DNA of 64,000 nucleotides from Portulaca oleracea (Eukaryota > Streptophyta > Magnoliopsida > Caryophyllales > Portulacaceae): contig CM055871.1 of the NCBI GenBank assembly GCA_029582165.1, positions 55,024,112 to 55,088,111 on the forward strand. Reading direction: 5' to 3'. Position 1 is the first letter of the stretch. Every line of letters begins with the position of its first letter. Positions 23,901 to 38,545 of this stretch are shown in pieces. The position numbers were made by a program, and so were the translations under genes. The notes under the pieces are model-generated. The model was not told the DNA's origin and made no database searches. It worked only from the letters and a program-made list of their open reading frames with translations.

Positions 23901-24074
23901 GGTTGTATGTTTTAAGTTTAAAGTGTGCGATGGTTTGGTGGTTGTTCGTTGTGGATGCCTTGTTCAGTGGTTGAACGGCGGTAATACCCCGGCTTTAACC
24001 CTCCGCTGCGCTAATCACAGGATTAATGACGTAATTAGTCGTAATCTTGTGATTACTTAAGTCGGGGCGTTACA
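20959..24074 (+). mobile_element. Solo-LTR-like element E1 (3.1 kb) in the unit 3 promoter
   Basis: The element starts TGTAATAACCCGCCC and ends GTCGGGGCGTTACA, and is flanked by the 5-bp duplication AATTA (20954-20958, 24075-24079). Removing it restores the promoter sequence seen in units 2, 4 and 5. TG..CA ends with a 5-bp duplication are the mark of LTR retroelement integration; no internal coding region or second LTR is present, so a solo LTR or non-autonomous element fits best. Short frames such as 21400-21603 are not conserved in the relatives at 55907 and 61425. Confidence 0.75.
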
Positions 24075-24311
24075 AATTACTACTTTAGAAATAGTTTGTG
24101 TGTTTTCTTGTTAAGGATAGACGTGGAATAATATCAATAGTTGATTTTCTTTCTAATATACTATTCTCGAATATTCAATTTAGTTATCAATTATTATTAT
24201 TTTTCTTATAAATCATATCATAATAAGTATGTAATACAATGTTACCTCATTAGGGTAGATTTCCCAAAATATTTCCTCTAAGTTCTGATTTAGAGACACA
24301 AAATTATCGGC

Positions 24312-24321
24312 TATAAATATA
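24312..24321 (+). promoter_or_regulatory. TATA box of unit 3
   Basis: TATAAATATA 72 bp before ATG 24384. E1 separates this core (about 300 bp) from the rest of the promoter and the repeat array. Confidence 0.7.
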
Positions 24322-24383
24322 TCTGCTCAATTAATCACCACCTTGGAAAAACAAAGAACGAAAGTAAGAATTGAAAGAGTACG

Positions 24384-25160
24384 ATGGCAACAACCAAGTC
24401 AGGATTCACAATTGTTCTTTGTGTTTTGATAACTCTCGGCCTTCTTACCGTTACACAATGTGAGTTGTTAATTTACAGTAGAACATTTTATACCATTAAT
24501 TTAGTTTCTTTTTGCATCATAATATGCTGATATTTCTTTAATGAAATGAATCAGTCACACATAATTATGCAAAAAATTAATTAGGGGTACCCTAACTTTT
24601 GGTGAAATGTTTTTTTGGTACCCCAACTTTTAAAAACTAATTTTGGGGTACCCTAACTTTTAAAATTAGAAATAATTAGGTGAATTTTCGGCCAATAATT
24701 TGAATTCAATGGTGAGTTTTAGGCGGGAAATTGATTAAGTGTTTTTGTGGATGAAAATGGCATTTGTTTTCGTGGACGAAAATGATTTGAATCAATCGGA
24801 GTTTCGCCGGAAATTCACCTAGTAATTTCTAATCCTAAAAGTTAGGGTACCCCAAAATTAGTTTTGAAAAGTTAGGGTACCAAAAAATTGTTTCCTCAAA
24901 AGTTAGGGTACCTCTAAGTAATTTTTTGCATAATTATGCTTTATTCAATTTTGACAGGTGATTATTTTCAAGTAGGAGAGAATATTAATGGGAAAGAGAT
25001 AAAGACAAATTACAAGGACAACAAAAATATGATAAATGGAGACCAATGCAACCAAACGAAATGTGGAGATATGACATGTTATTGTTGTGTACAAGGGCAA
25101 CTATATATATACTGTTCTAACATTGATCAGGATGATTGCCTAAAACATTGCCCGGCATGA
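24384..25160 (+). CDS. Secreted cysteine-rich peptide, unit 3 (intron carries a MITE)
   Basis: Two exons (24384-24459, 24958-25160), 92 residues. The signal peptide begins MATTKSGFTIVLC and is identical to the lone exon of unit 1. The pre-domain holds ENINGKEIKTNYKDNKNM; the cysteines follow C-x4-C-x4-C-x-C-C-x8-C-x7-C-x3-C, ending CPA, the same subtype as unit 4. The intron is 498 bp instead of about 130 because of a 361-bp inverted-repeat element; donor, acceptor and branch-side sequence are intact, so splicing is likely retained. With E1 upstream, this gene may be expressed differently from its paralogues. Role inferred as for unit 2. Confidence 0.78.
24569..24929. mobile_element. MITE in the intron of unit 3
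   Basis: A 361-bp element with terminal inverted repeats of about 35 bp (GCAAAAAATTA at the ends, then GGTACCCTAACTTTT) and a second, inner pair of the GGTACCCTAAC motif. It is flanked by ATAATTAT (24561-24568, 24930-24937). An 8-9 bp duplication fits hAT or Mutator-type MITEs. The paralogous introns lack it. Confidence 0.85.
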
Positions 25161-25557
25161 AATAAATAGTTTGTATTTTTTCTTTTCACGGCACGGTACG
25201 TGAAAATATTATTGTCAGAAATGGAATAAGATTGATAATTAATTTCCTTTTTAATATACATTTGCTCCAATGTTAAGTTTGATTATTCATTTTTTTTTAT
25301 CATTCATTAATGATGGGTTCTTGAATTGCATTTCGGACCTTGACTTTCACCTATAGTCCTACATTAAGTCTCTGCTCGTCAAAATGAGCTTATATAGTAT
25401 CGGATAATTGTCAGGGTAGTGGATAGCTGTTGCATTATAGCGGATAACTAATAGCAATTTAAATATATAATTCTAGAAAATGGATTTGGTAAAAATAACG
25501 GTTGGGTTAGCTGATAAATATAGAGTGACAAAAAAGGACGTAACTATTATTATTATA

Positions 25558-25596
<39 letters not shown>

Positions 25597-25644
25597 CCAT
25601 GTAATTAATTATTATTACCAATACCATCTCTCCTGATCCGGGAA
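25161..25644. other. Downstream region of unit 3
   Basis: 3' untranslated region and flank, ending in an (ATT)n tract at 25548-25598. No gene seen. Confidence 0.6.
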
Positions 25645-26375
25645 ACCCGGGGGTCCTTCGAATGGATAAATGTGGGAGGTTAAGGATCCACAAACTACTT
25701 AGGGTTTGAGAAAACCCCAATTTAGAACTCATAAAACTATACTAATTTTTAGGGTTTTGGGGTTTTGGAGATGAACAACAAACACCACAAGAATTAAAAG
25801 GAATATGGACAATTGTAAAGTTTAATCACTCACCCAATTGAACTAATCACTTGCACAAGGACCTTCCACAAGCAAAGAGTCTTGAAACACCTAAGAAATC
25901 TCACAAAGAATGGAGGAAGAACACCCACTCACCAAGAAGAGAAATCATCAAGCAATTTCCACCCAAATGATTAGCTTTCATTGATTAGGGTTTGAAAACC
26001 CACAATTACAAACTCTTCAAGTGAAAGAAATTTTGAGTCTAAATCTTAAACATTCATCAAAACCTGTCTTTAATGAAGGGGAAACAAGGATATATAAGGG
26101 AAGGGGAAAACATAACCAAAAGAAAGAGAGAAAGGCCGAAAAACGACCCGTCGTGAAATGGCACGGTCGTGCCATATGGGTACACGATCGTGCTACTAAA
26201 AATAAAAACCCAAGAATGGCCTGTTCGAGAATAACACGATCGTGCTACCATACGGCACGATCGTGCAGTGCCTTCTGGAAGAATGGCACGATCGTGCAGT
26301 CTGACGGCACGATCATGCTGTTGGCAGTTTTTTTCTGACGACTTCAAACTAGCATAATTTCTTCATCCGAATTCA
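25645..26375 (-). mobile_element. Retroelement-derived palindrome block, third copy
   Basis: It matches 1212-1745 and 60100-60640 and starts with CCCGGGGGTCCTTCGAATGG. Unlike the other two it keeps about 190 extra bases (25910-26105) with TATATAAGGGAAGG, read as a TATA region on the minus strand or simply an uneroded part of the LTR. Six CACGATCGTG-type palindromes lie at 26158-26316. A duplicated piece of the unit 3 downstream flank follows at 26376, so the insertion came with a local duplication. Confidence 0.55.
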
Positions 26376-26674
26376 GTTTTTTAATATACATTTGCTCCAA
26401 TGTTAAGTTTGATTATTCAATTTTTTTTATCATTGATTAATGATGGGTTCTGGAATTGCATTTTGGACCCTAACTTTCTCATACGGTCCTGCATTAAGTC
26501 TCTGCTCGTCAAAATGATCAGCTTATATAATAGCGGATAACTGTTAGGGTAGTGGATAGCTGTTGAATTATAGCAGATAACTAATAGCAATTTAAATTAA
26601 TTCTAGAAAATGGGTTCGGTAAAAATAACAGTTGGATTAGCTGATAAATATAGAATGACTAAAAAAAGGACGCA

Positions 26675-26709
<35 letters not shown>

Positions 26710-27338
26710 CCATGTAATTAATTATTATTACTGATACCATCCCTCCTACTTATTAAAACATTCATAAATTAGTCGATACTATATTCATAAAATATATATT
26801 TACCCCCAACCTCACCCCCACTTATTTTTATTATAAATTACCACATAGCAATTAAGAAAGTAGGAAATTTATAAATACATTTCTATACCGTTTTTATTGT
26901 GAATTCTCATTCCTATCAACATTACCAGTATGATATAAATCTAAGGAAAATTTAAATTCACCTTCTCTTAGATTTAAGTGGCATTAAAAAATTTTTTTTA
27001 GATATTTTTGAGTTCCAATTTATCCTCTAAACGTGCCAACCTTTATAATTCTTCAACTAAACCCTAAAATCTTTTGTTTTTTTTTTTAATAAACTTAAAG
27101 TTTCACCATGAAAATGAATCTCGGAAGATAATAGAAAATTGTATGTCAACATGCTCCTCTTGTTTTTTTTTTTTAATGATTTCAATAGAATATCTTTATG
27201 AATATACTAGGAAATTTTGTGTGTCCCATTAAATGGTGAAAGTAGAATAATTTAAGGTTCCACAATTAATCAGAAAAAAAAGATAATGATAACTTTTTCC
27301 TAATTCAAGTTTATTTAAGAATTAATTTCCCATTTAAA

Positions 27339-27387
<49 letters not shown>

Positions 27388-27552
27388 CATCTTATGTAAT
27401 TATAATAGAAAATTTTATGGGTCCCATCAAATGGTAAAACATTACAGTAATGAATTTAAAAAGTTAATTCTAATTTTTCCCCAATTTCGATTCATTTATC
27501 AAGTACCTGACTCAATATAACTGAAACAGTTCAAAATTGAAATCATCACCGG
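26376..27552. other. Repeated downstream flank and distal upstream region of unit 4
   Basis: 26376-26700 repeats the flank downstream of units 3 and 4 (compare 34800-35100); 26710-27552 is the distal upstream region, repeated at 37800-38545. Two (ATT)n/(AAT)n tracts. No gene seen. Confidence 0.6.
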
Positions 27553-29815
<2,263 letters not shown>

Positions 29816-30051
29816 ACCAAACAGTTCAAAATTGAAATAATCACCCATTATAAAAGTTTCTTAATTGGTAAGGTACATGACTCATAATTACACAAAGAGT
29901 AATTCACATACTTCTACCAATCAAATAATTGATTATTATATGATAAACCATGTAATACCTACCTATATATGTCTACCAAAGTTATGAAATTTTCAAGATA
30001 AATTCATAAAACATTTATTATAAAAAGTCAATGTAAATTTGTCAATATTAT

Positions 30052-32627
30052 TGTAACGCCCTCGTAAAACAATCTTAATAATTAACGGTCAACCTAACGC
30101 TGACCAACGATTTAACAACGGAAAAGTCCAAGAAAAGAAAACGGGCGTCACTGTCGTATCTTCGAAAAAGTATAAGGCAAAAATAAAGATCAACTGAACA
30201 AGCCTATACTTCAAATTAAAACTTAACAACATTGTTGTTTCAAATTAACATAAAGAAAACTACTAAAAGATTTCATGTCTAATTAACACAACTAAACTCT
30301 TTATTCAACACAATAAACTCTAACGATCATCCTCACTTGCTAAAACTCATTCCAGCATAGAATTCTCCACCTGAAAGCAAAACATTTAAAATATGAGGAC
30401 TCAATAATGTCTAGCTACCCCTAACCGTTAAAACAATTTAAAATCCGTTTCAATTCATTTTTGAGGGAGAAGTGAACAAGTCAAATCTTTTCGAAACCAA
30501 CTTTCTTTCCCAACCAACCATAACATATTTCCGATTTTTTAAGCGGGCAGACCTTGCTTATTTGGCCCTCAAAGTCAAAACTTCACAATAATCATATAGC
30601 AAACTCATCATAATCTCAATCTCGATATCAATCTCAATCATACGAATGACCATCCATTTCATACACATGCATATAACTAACCACGGTGAAGTTGCACTTA
30701 TCAGACATCCCTGATCTCTTCACAACCTCCTAATGGATGCCGAGAACCTGATTTTTGGGGGTGTTGCACGAACCCGCATTTACATCACGTTTGAATTATT
30801 ATTCAGGTTTAATATCACACCTTTCTAGGCTCAAACAATCCAATCCCAATTTCCAAACCATTTCCAAATCACATATAAAGGACTGTCCACATTTCAATAA
30901 CTCAAAGAATAGAATTCGACATCCAAAATCGACAGTCAAATTTTCACCATAAAATCCCCTTTCGGGATGCAAATTCCAAAACATAATCAAAACCATAAAA
31001 CATGTAAAGTGCATCCCAATGGGGATTAGGACATAGACATTACCTGACAATTCTTCTCCTTACTTCACGAATACACTTGAGCTCACTAGAACGAACGATT
31101 TAGAACGCGCCTAAAAATAAAGAATTTTCTAAAATCAATACACACCGTACGGAATTAACCTAACCCACCCCTAGGAACACTATAAGGTTCCCATCATTTG
31201 TAATTTAACATTCAAATCAATTCACATATTTCAAACACTAGCATAATACAAATAAATAATCATTTTACACAAGATACGTACACATTTATCAAAAATTAGC
31301 ACACGGGATAGATTGCAACGCTCACATAGAACGTACCATAACTTGACCTCCCAACATCCAATGGTTCTAGGTTTGGACTTTCTGAAAACCTCAGAATGTC
31401 TACTAAAACTTTTGTATTGACCTTGAGACCTAAAATACACCCTAATGTCCTAAAAAACATCCAACTACACAACCTGCCCAGTTCTGACAGGTCATAACTC
31501 AGAATATACACCTCGAAATCCCGATCTTCAAAATTCCTATAAAAGCTAACACCCTAAGGTATCTCCAGACCAAACAGTAAGGCTAAATATTAACTACACA
31601 AATTATGGTGACCAATATTGTACGACTCATAAATTCTGTCCAGACTGACCTGTTTTTAGCTTGGGGTTTTTCGGTCCTAACTCTAACCATACTATCCCGG
31701 GACTCCAACTTAGGCCTCTAAACAGTCTACTAAGGTCAAATACTTTCCCCCTTCGCCCCCTAACACAACCTAGGTCAAGCTATACCCAAACTAACAGCAA
31801 GACTCACATAAACACATTAAATTTGCAAAGTGACATTTTCTAAAAAAAACATAACGTAAAGGTCGACATAAAACTTGAATTTTTCGAAGTCGAAACTTTA
31901 TATAATAAAACACACACAACAAGAATTCTAAACTTTCGTTCAAAACCAATTTTGAAGTATTTTTAAATAAAGAAAACGATTAAATTCATAATAAAACGTA
32001 ATGTATTATAATAATCAATAATAATACGATTTTTGTATCAAAGATCGAAACTTTACTAAACATAATATAATTTAATTTGCACAAAGAATAAGGAAGGTTT
32101 GGAAATACTCCGCTAAAATAACAATATAATAATAACAATTATAAACTCTCAAAATAAATAAAAGTTCAATAGTAATTCTTGAAATCGTCAGATAATTTGA
32201 GAATTTAAAACACAATTCCATTTAAACTCAAACATGTGTATTCATACTCTATTATAACACATAATTAATATAGACTTAGGGTTAATTAATCTGGAAAAAT
32301 AATAAAAAAAAATACAGATAACTAAAAGTAGCTATAGGAAAAAATATGATTTTATTTTCTAAAAATAATAAAAACTAATACTAAAAATAGTCCAATAATT
32401 AACTAAATAAAAACTAACACATATTCATCAAATATCAACATATAAATTATCAAAATTCCCCTATTCCCATGCATAATCATACACGTAGAAAAAAAAAATG
32501 TATTACCCTTGATAACCCTTCGACGGTCCTATGAGCTCAATTGTTAACAATTTAAACAATAAAATTTTAACGGAAAGTAGCTAGAATAACACTAACGACG
32601 TAACGATAATTATAATCGGATTTTACA
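30052..32627 (+). mobile_element. Solo-LTR-like element E2 (2.6 kb)
   Basis: Starts TGTAACGCCCTCG and ends CGGATTTTACA, flanked by ATTAT/GTTAT (30047-30051, 32628-32632; one mismatch). Excision rejoins the unit 4 upstream sequence. No coding frame of note. It is related to E3 at 52217 (shared GGGCGTCACTG and GGGGATTAGG segments). Its left 0.8 kb is repeated at 40332-41165. Confidence 0.7.
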
Positions 32628-32934
32628 GTTATTCTAAAATTCATCAATATTATCAATTTGTTTTATAAAAGTTCCTCACTTAAAATTGACATATTTAATT
32701 ATATGTGGTGGGCCTAGATAGGTCTACCATAATGTACAATACAATTTGTTATTAGGGCCTAGAATAATCTTTTATTCACATTTTCCGTTTCTTTTAATGT
32801 TCAAAACTCCACCCTTTCAATTTTGCTTTTCAAAATTGACCTTAAAAAGGTTTTATTTTAAAAATCCAAGAAAATTGCGTATAAAATCTCTTTATCACCG
32901 TCCACAATTATAAGCACTCTACTAATATTCATAC

Positions 32935-33750
32935 TATAACATTAACTCCACCAAAACTTTAGTCAACCCTAATGTAGTAGCAATTTTGGTAGAACCCTAA
33001 CAAATAAAAATGTCTTTCCATAATTATCATTAGTTGTAATTACACAACTAATTACAAATGTGTTTTCATAACTGTAGTCCAAAGCTAAAAATAAAATTTT
33101 AGTCAACTCTACTGTAGTAACAACTTTGGTAGAACCCTAACAAATAAAAATGTATTTTCATAATTATCATCGATTGTAATTAATTACACAAATAAAGATG
33201 TGTTTTAATAATTATAGTCCAAAGGTAAAAACATATATCAATTACTATTATAACAGTAACTCCAACAAAACTTTAGTCAACCCTACTGTAGTAACTACTA
33301 TGGTAGAACCCTAACAAATAAAAAATGCATTTTCATAATTATCATCGGTTGTAATTACATAAATAAAAATGTGTTTTAATAATTGTAGTCCAAAGCTAAA
33401 AATATATATATCTATTACTATAACATTAACTCCACCAAAACTTTAGCCAACCCTACTCTAATCACAACTTTGGTAGAACCCTAACAAATAAAAATGCATT
33501 TTCATAATTATCATCGGTTGTAATTACACAAATAAAAATGTGTTTTAATAATTGTAGTCCAAAGCTAAAATTATATATATCTATTACTATAACATTAACT
33601 CCAACAAAACTTTAGCCAACCCTACTGTAGTAGCAATTTTGGTAGAACCCTAACAAACAAGAATGCATTTTCAAAATTATCATTAGTTGTAATTACACAA
33701 ATAAAAATGTGATTTCATAATTGTAGTCCCAAGCTAAAAATATATATCCA
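32935..33750 (+). repeat. Tandem ~160-bp repeat array of unit 4 (5 copies)
   Basis: The longest array in the family; monomers begin near 32938, 33100, 33250, 33425 and 33590. Confidence 0.85.
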
Positions 33751-34229
33751 TGACTATAATTATAATGTCCGATAAATTTATCAAGAATTAGAACAGAATT
33801 GTACTTTTTTTTTTTACTAAAACTCTTCACCTACATATATTTTTTATTTTTATGTATTTTCGTTTGAACAATTTTCCGTATTTTTCATTTAATTATATAA
33901 TTATGTTGTGGTCTTTTTAATTTATATATACAATAATAATTCATGTTAATTGCGATTGATAGATATACCAGTTACTACTTTAGAAATAGTTTGTGTTTTT
34001 ACTTGTTTTGGTTGAAAATATAATTATTGTAAGGATAGATGTGGAATAATATCAATAGTTGATTTTCTTTCTAATATACCATTCTCGAATATTCAATTTT
34101 GTTATCAATTATTATTATTTTTCTTTTAAATCATATCATAATAAGTATGTAATACAATGTTACCTCATTAGGGTAGATTTCCCAAAAGATTTCCTCTAAA
34201 TTCTGATTTAGTGACACAAAGTTATCGAC

Positions 34230-34239
34230 TATAAATATA
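34230..34239 (+). promoter_or_regulatory. TATA box of unit 4
   Basis: TATAAATATA 68 bp before ATG 34298. Confidence 0.75.
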
Positions 34240-34297
34240 TGTACTCAATCACCACCTTGGAAAAACAAAGAACAAAAGTAAGAATTGAAATAGCACG

Positions 34298-34712
34298 ATG
34301 ACAACAACCAAGTCAGGATTCACAATTGTTCTTTGTTTTTTGATAGCTCTCGCCCTTCTTACCGTTGCACAATGTGAGTTGTTAATTTACAGTAGAACAA
34401 CATTTTATACCATTATTTTAGTTTCTTTTTGCATCATAATATGCTGATATTTCTTTAATGAAATGAATCACACATATAATTATGCTTTATTCAATTTTGA
34501 CAGGTGATAATTTTCCAATAAGAGATAATATTAATGGGAAAGAGATAAAGACAAATTACAAGGACAACAAAAATATGATAAATGAAGACCAATGCTTCAA
34601 AGAGACATGTGGAGAAATGAGTAATTTTATATGTTATTGTTGTAGACAAGCGTACCTAGTAATATACTGTGCTAACACTCAGGATGATTGCCTACAACAT
34701 TGCCCGGCATGA
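34298..34712 (+). CDS. Secreted cysteine-rich peptide, unit 4
   Basis: Two exons (34298-34373, 34504-34712), phase-1 intron of 130 bp, 94 residues. Signal peptide MTTTKSGFTIVLC with a following hydrophobic run and VAQC. The pre-domain has DNFPIRDNINGKEIKTNY; cysteines follow C-x4-C-x7-C-x-C-C-x8-C-x6-C-x3-C, ending CPA as in unit 3. The eight positions are complete and no frame damage is seen. It has the most regular structure of the family: uninterrupted core promoter, TATA box, short intron. Secreted peptide signal is inferred, with ESF1/PCP-B/MEG as the nearest known pattern. Confidence 0.8.
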
Positions 34713-35100
34713 AATAAATAGTTTGTATTTTTTCTTTTCACGGCGCGGTACATGAAAATATTATTGTCAGAAAATGGAATAAGATTGATAATTAATTTCC
34801 TTTCTAATATACATATGCGCCAATGTTAAGTTTGATTATTCAATTTTTTTTATCATTGATTAATGATGGGTTCTGGAATTGCATTTTGGACCCTGACTTT
34901 CTCATACGGTCCTACATTAAGTCTCTGCTCGTCAAAGTGATCAGCTTATATAATAGCGGATAACTGTTAGGGTAGTGGATAGCTGTTGTATTATAGCAAA
35001 TAATTAATAGCAATTTAAATATATAATTCTAGAAAATGGGTTCGGTAAAAATAACGGTTGGATTAGCTAATAAATATAGAATGACTAAAAAAAGGACGCA

Positions 35101-35143
<43 letters not shown>
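34713..35143. other. Downstream region of unit 4
   Basis: 3' untranslated region and flank as in unit 3, ending in an (ATT)n tract (35101-35143) that is the insertion site of the next element. Confidence 0.6.
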
Positions 35144-35144
<1 letters not shown>

Positions 35145-37790
35145 AAGTTTTGATTCGCACGCATTGCGTGCAACGATTTTTAAATTTATTTATTTATTGT
35201 GTGCATATACACACACAAAATAAATAAATATAACAATCGATGCACATGCATGTGAATCAAAACTTGTTTTGCTTAAAAATAAAAATCTTCAAGTATAATT
35301 CAACTTTGGCTCATGCATGATGCATGTTGGTGGGTCAGTGTAGTTAAAGTTATTTTCCCTTTAATTGTTTTTCAAAATAAGTTTAAGATAAATTTACAAA
35401 CCAACTCTTTCAAATAAATTCAAATAAGATCAAACAGCTAAGTTCAAAATATGTTTAGATAAGTTCAACTCGTAATAAGCTCTATCAAAATAAGTTGGAA
35501 TGAACATGTTCAAAATAAAAATATAGTGAGATGGAAGCAATATTATTCATTATTGTTCGTTTACTCTCAGTATGAACAGTTATGCATTATAGATATAATC
35601 TTCAATTCCTCGTGATAGTTTTTTGTTTTTTTAAACTTTTACATGATTTTAATTTATATGTGGAAAAAAATTATCGAATACCTTAACGAATCATTACGTT
35701 TCTATTATTTATTTGTGATATTGGATTTACTTAATGTTAAAAGAATGCAATTATGCAACTTAGAATAACACAATGATAAAACAAACATTTCTTAGTTAAT
35801 TAAGAATCCTGTCTTATAAGAAAACATAATACATAAGACATTTTTCCAAAACTAAAATAAAGGAATAAAAAGATATAAATTATATCATGTACTTACTTTT
35901 GAAATAATTTTAATTTAAAGTATATTTGTATAAATAAAATTCTGACATCTCTGTCTTTTTTCAGTCACTCTATGATAGACACATACACATGCATGATTTA
36001 ATTTAACATCAATCAACATTAGGTAGATTTTGATTTTTCTCATTTTTATAAATGATAGAAAATTTTATAAATGAAGGATTTAATTTATTTAGCATCAATC
36101 AACATATTAGGTAGATATTATGATTTTTCTTATTTTCATATAATAATAGAAAAATTTATATATGCATGATTTAACTTAACCTTAAGTTGATATATTAGAT
36201 AGATTTTATAACTTTGATTCTTTTAGTAAATAATAGGAAAATAATTAGTTAATGAAAGAGAGTGAGAATAATTGAATAAACATGAACAATGGATGAGGAA
36301 AGGTTTGAGGGAGGTTAATTGAGAAATAAGATTATTAACTAATTGTCTTTCTTATTATTAATTTATAAAGAAACATAAATAGGCGAATAAGAAATAATTC
36401 AACAATTAAGTGCGTTGACTTATGACATAAAAATATAATAAGTCACGGAATTAGAGAGGAAAATAGGTATAATGTAGTAATGATTTTTTTTTTAATGAAA
36501 TTGAATCTTTTCTAAAGAAACAATGGTGATTAAAGTTAATATTATACTTTGTACAAAACATCAAAAATTAAAATAATGTTAGATAACAACATAGGAACCG
36601 TAAAAATATTAAACAAAATAATAGTATAATGTAAATTAGGGAAAATAGAAACCAAAAAAAAATGAAGTAAATGGCGGTTCCAATGTGAAAGAGAGAGATA
36701 GAGAGTATATATGAAAAATACTATAAAAAAAATTATGTTGGTGTAGTGGTATAGAAGTTTGAGGGTTTTCCTTTGCATTAGAGGTTCAAATCTTGACGGT
36801 AACAATTTTTTTGATAATCATTTAGGTGCAAATAAAAAATATTATAATTACTATTCTACCCTTACAATTTATCAATGGTCAAGGGTAAAATGGACAAAAT
36901 GAAATTTGCGTACCATAAACCCCTTTGGCTTTATATATTACATAGATTTTTTAAAATTTAATAAAAAGGGAAATGGAAAATTGTGGTGAAATATGGAAAT
37001 TTACGATGTCGTGCGGAACCACGCCGCAACCAACCGCATAAAAGATCGGGGCTTTAGATGCTCATGGAATGACATAGAGTGAGGTGTTATAGTTTTTATA
37101 TATATATTATTGTAATTCTTTTCGATATAAGAAGAATAACATGGTCATAATAGCCATTATACTACCTCTGTTTTTATTTATCTGTTGTCTAGGAAATTGT
37201 GCCGAAAACTTTGACAGTTACATATCTTAATTTGTATAATGACCCATCATATAAAATTGATGCCATTAGATTTGTAATGAAAAATACTATTAAAAATGTA
37301 TAATATTATTTTTTTATAAAAATTTTATATTAGAAATTATTGATTAAAGATTGATACTGAAAACCGTAAATGACAGATAAAAAAGAACGAAGTGTTACTT
37401 TGTGGCTACTAATGTCCAAAAATAATAATGATAACTATATTATTCTATTTTATTTTCTATAAAAATCTTCCACACCTACACTTTAGTTATAAGTAATTCA
37501 TTGCATTCACTTTAATAATAAGAAACTATTTTGATGTTTTTGTTTATTTATTACATCTAAAAAAGTAAGGGGTAAATGCGCAAAAAGTGAAAAATAAAAA
37601 AGAAGATAATTGTATTTTTTAATAGATGAAACTGTCATTTTGTGTGATAGTAACCGCATAATTTGATAGGGGTAAAGGAGTCATTGAAATATAAGATGAC
37701 AAATTTGCCCTTTAAATTAAAGCAACATCAAGGGCAAATTTGGTAAATTGAAATTTGCGCACCATAAAGTCTTCTCTCTATATATATAAC
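35144..37790 (-). mobile_element. Helitron-like insertion with hairpin ends
   Basis: The insertion sits inside an ATT microsatellite that resumes at 37797. At its left edge, read on the minus strand, a palindrome GCACGCAATGCGTGC is followed by GAATCAAAACTTG then T, like a Helitron 3' end, though CTTG departs from CTRR. An inverted copy of this edge lies at 35238-35262. Two places resembling Helitron 5' ends occur: TCTATGTAATATATAAAGCC (minus strand, from 36946) and a related one near 37790; both are followed by TTATGGT(A/G)CGCAAATTT, suggesting one element nested in another. No helicase is present. Confidence 0.4.
36739..36793 (+). other. Possible pol III promoter boxes (SINE or tRNA relic)
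   Basis: TGGTGTAGTGGT (36739-36750) resembles a tRNA A box and GGTTCAAATCT (36783-36793) a B box, spaced as in tRNA genes and tRNA-derived SINEs, with a T run downstream. The rest does not fold as a tRNA. Confidence 0.3.
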
Positions 37791-38545
37791 ATAATTATTA
37801 TTATTATTATTACTGATACCATCCCTCCTACTTATTAAAACATTCATAAATTAGTCGATACTATATTCATAAATATATATTTATCCCCAACCTTACCCCC
37901 ACTTATTTTTATTATAAATTACCACGTAGCAATTAAGAAAATAGGAAATTCATAAATACATATCTATACCGTTCTAACGAAAATTTAAATTCACCTTCTC
38001 TTAGATTTAAGTGGCATTAAAAAAATCTAGATATTTTTGAGTTCCAATTTATCCTCTAAACGTGCCAACCTTTATAATTCTTCAACTAAACCCTAAAATC
38101 TTTTGTTTTTTTTTTAATAAACTTAAAGTTTCACCATGAAAATGAATCTCGGAAGATAATAGAAAATTGTATGTCAACATGCTCCTCTTGTTTTTTTTAA
38201 TGATTTCAATAGAATATCTTTATGAATATACTAGGAAATTTTGTGTGTCCCATTAAATGGTGAAAGTAGAATAATTTAAGGTTCCACAATTAATCAGAAA
38301 AAAAAGATAATGATAACTTTTTCCTCAATTCAAGTTTATTTAAGAATTAATTTCCCATTTAAAATATAATAATAATAATAATAATAATAATCATCTTATG
38401 TAATTATAATAGAAAATTTTATGGGTCCCATCAAATGGTAAAACATTACAGTAATGAATTTAAAAAGTTAATTCTAATTTTTCCCCAATTTCGATTCATT
38501 TATCAAATACCTGACTCAATATAACTGAAACAGTTCAAAATTGAA
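37791..38545. other. Distal upstream region of unit 5
   Basis: Near-duplicate of 26700-27552; no gene seen. The (AAT)n tract at 38368-38390 is shorter than in the other copy. Confidence 0.6.

Noticed and set aside
36739..36800. A tRNA gene
   Set aside because: A- and B-box-like words occur, but no cloverleaf can be drawn and the acceptor stem is absent.
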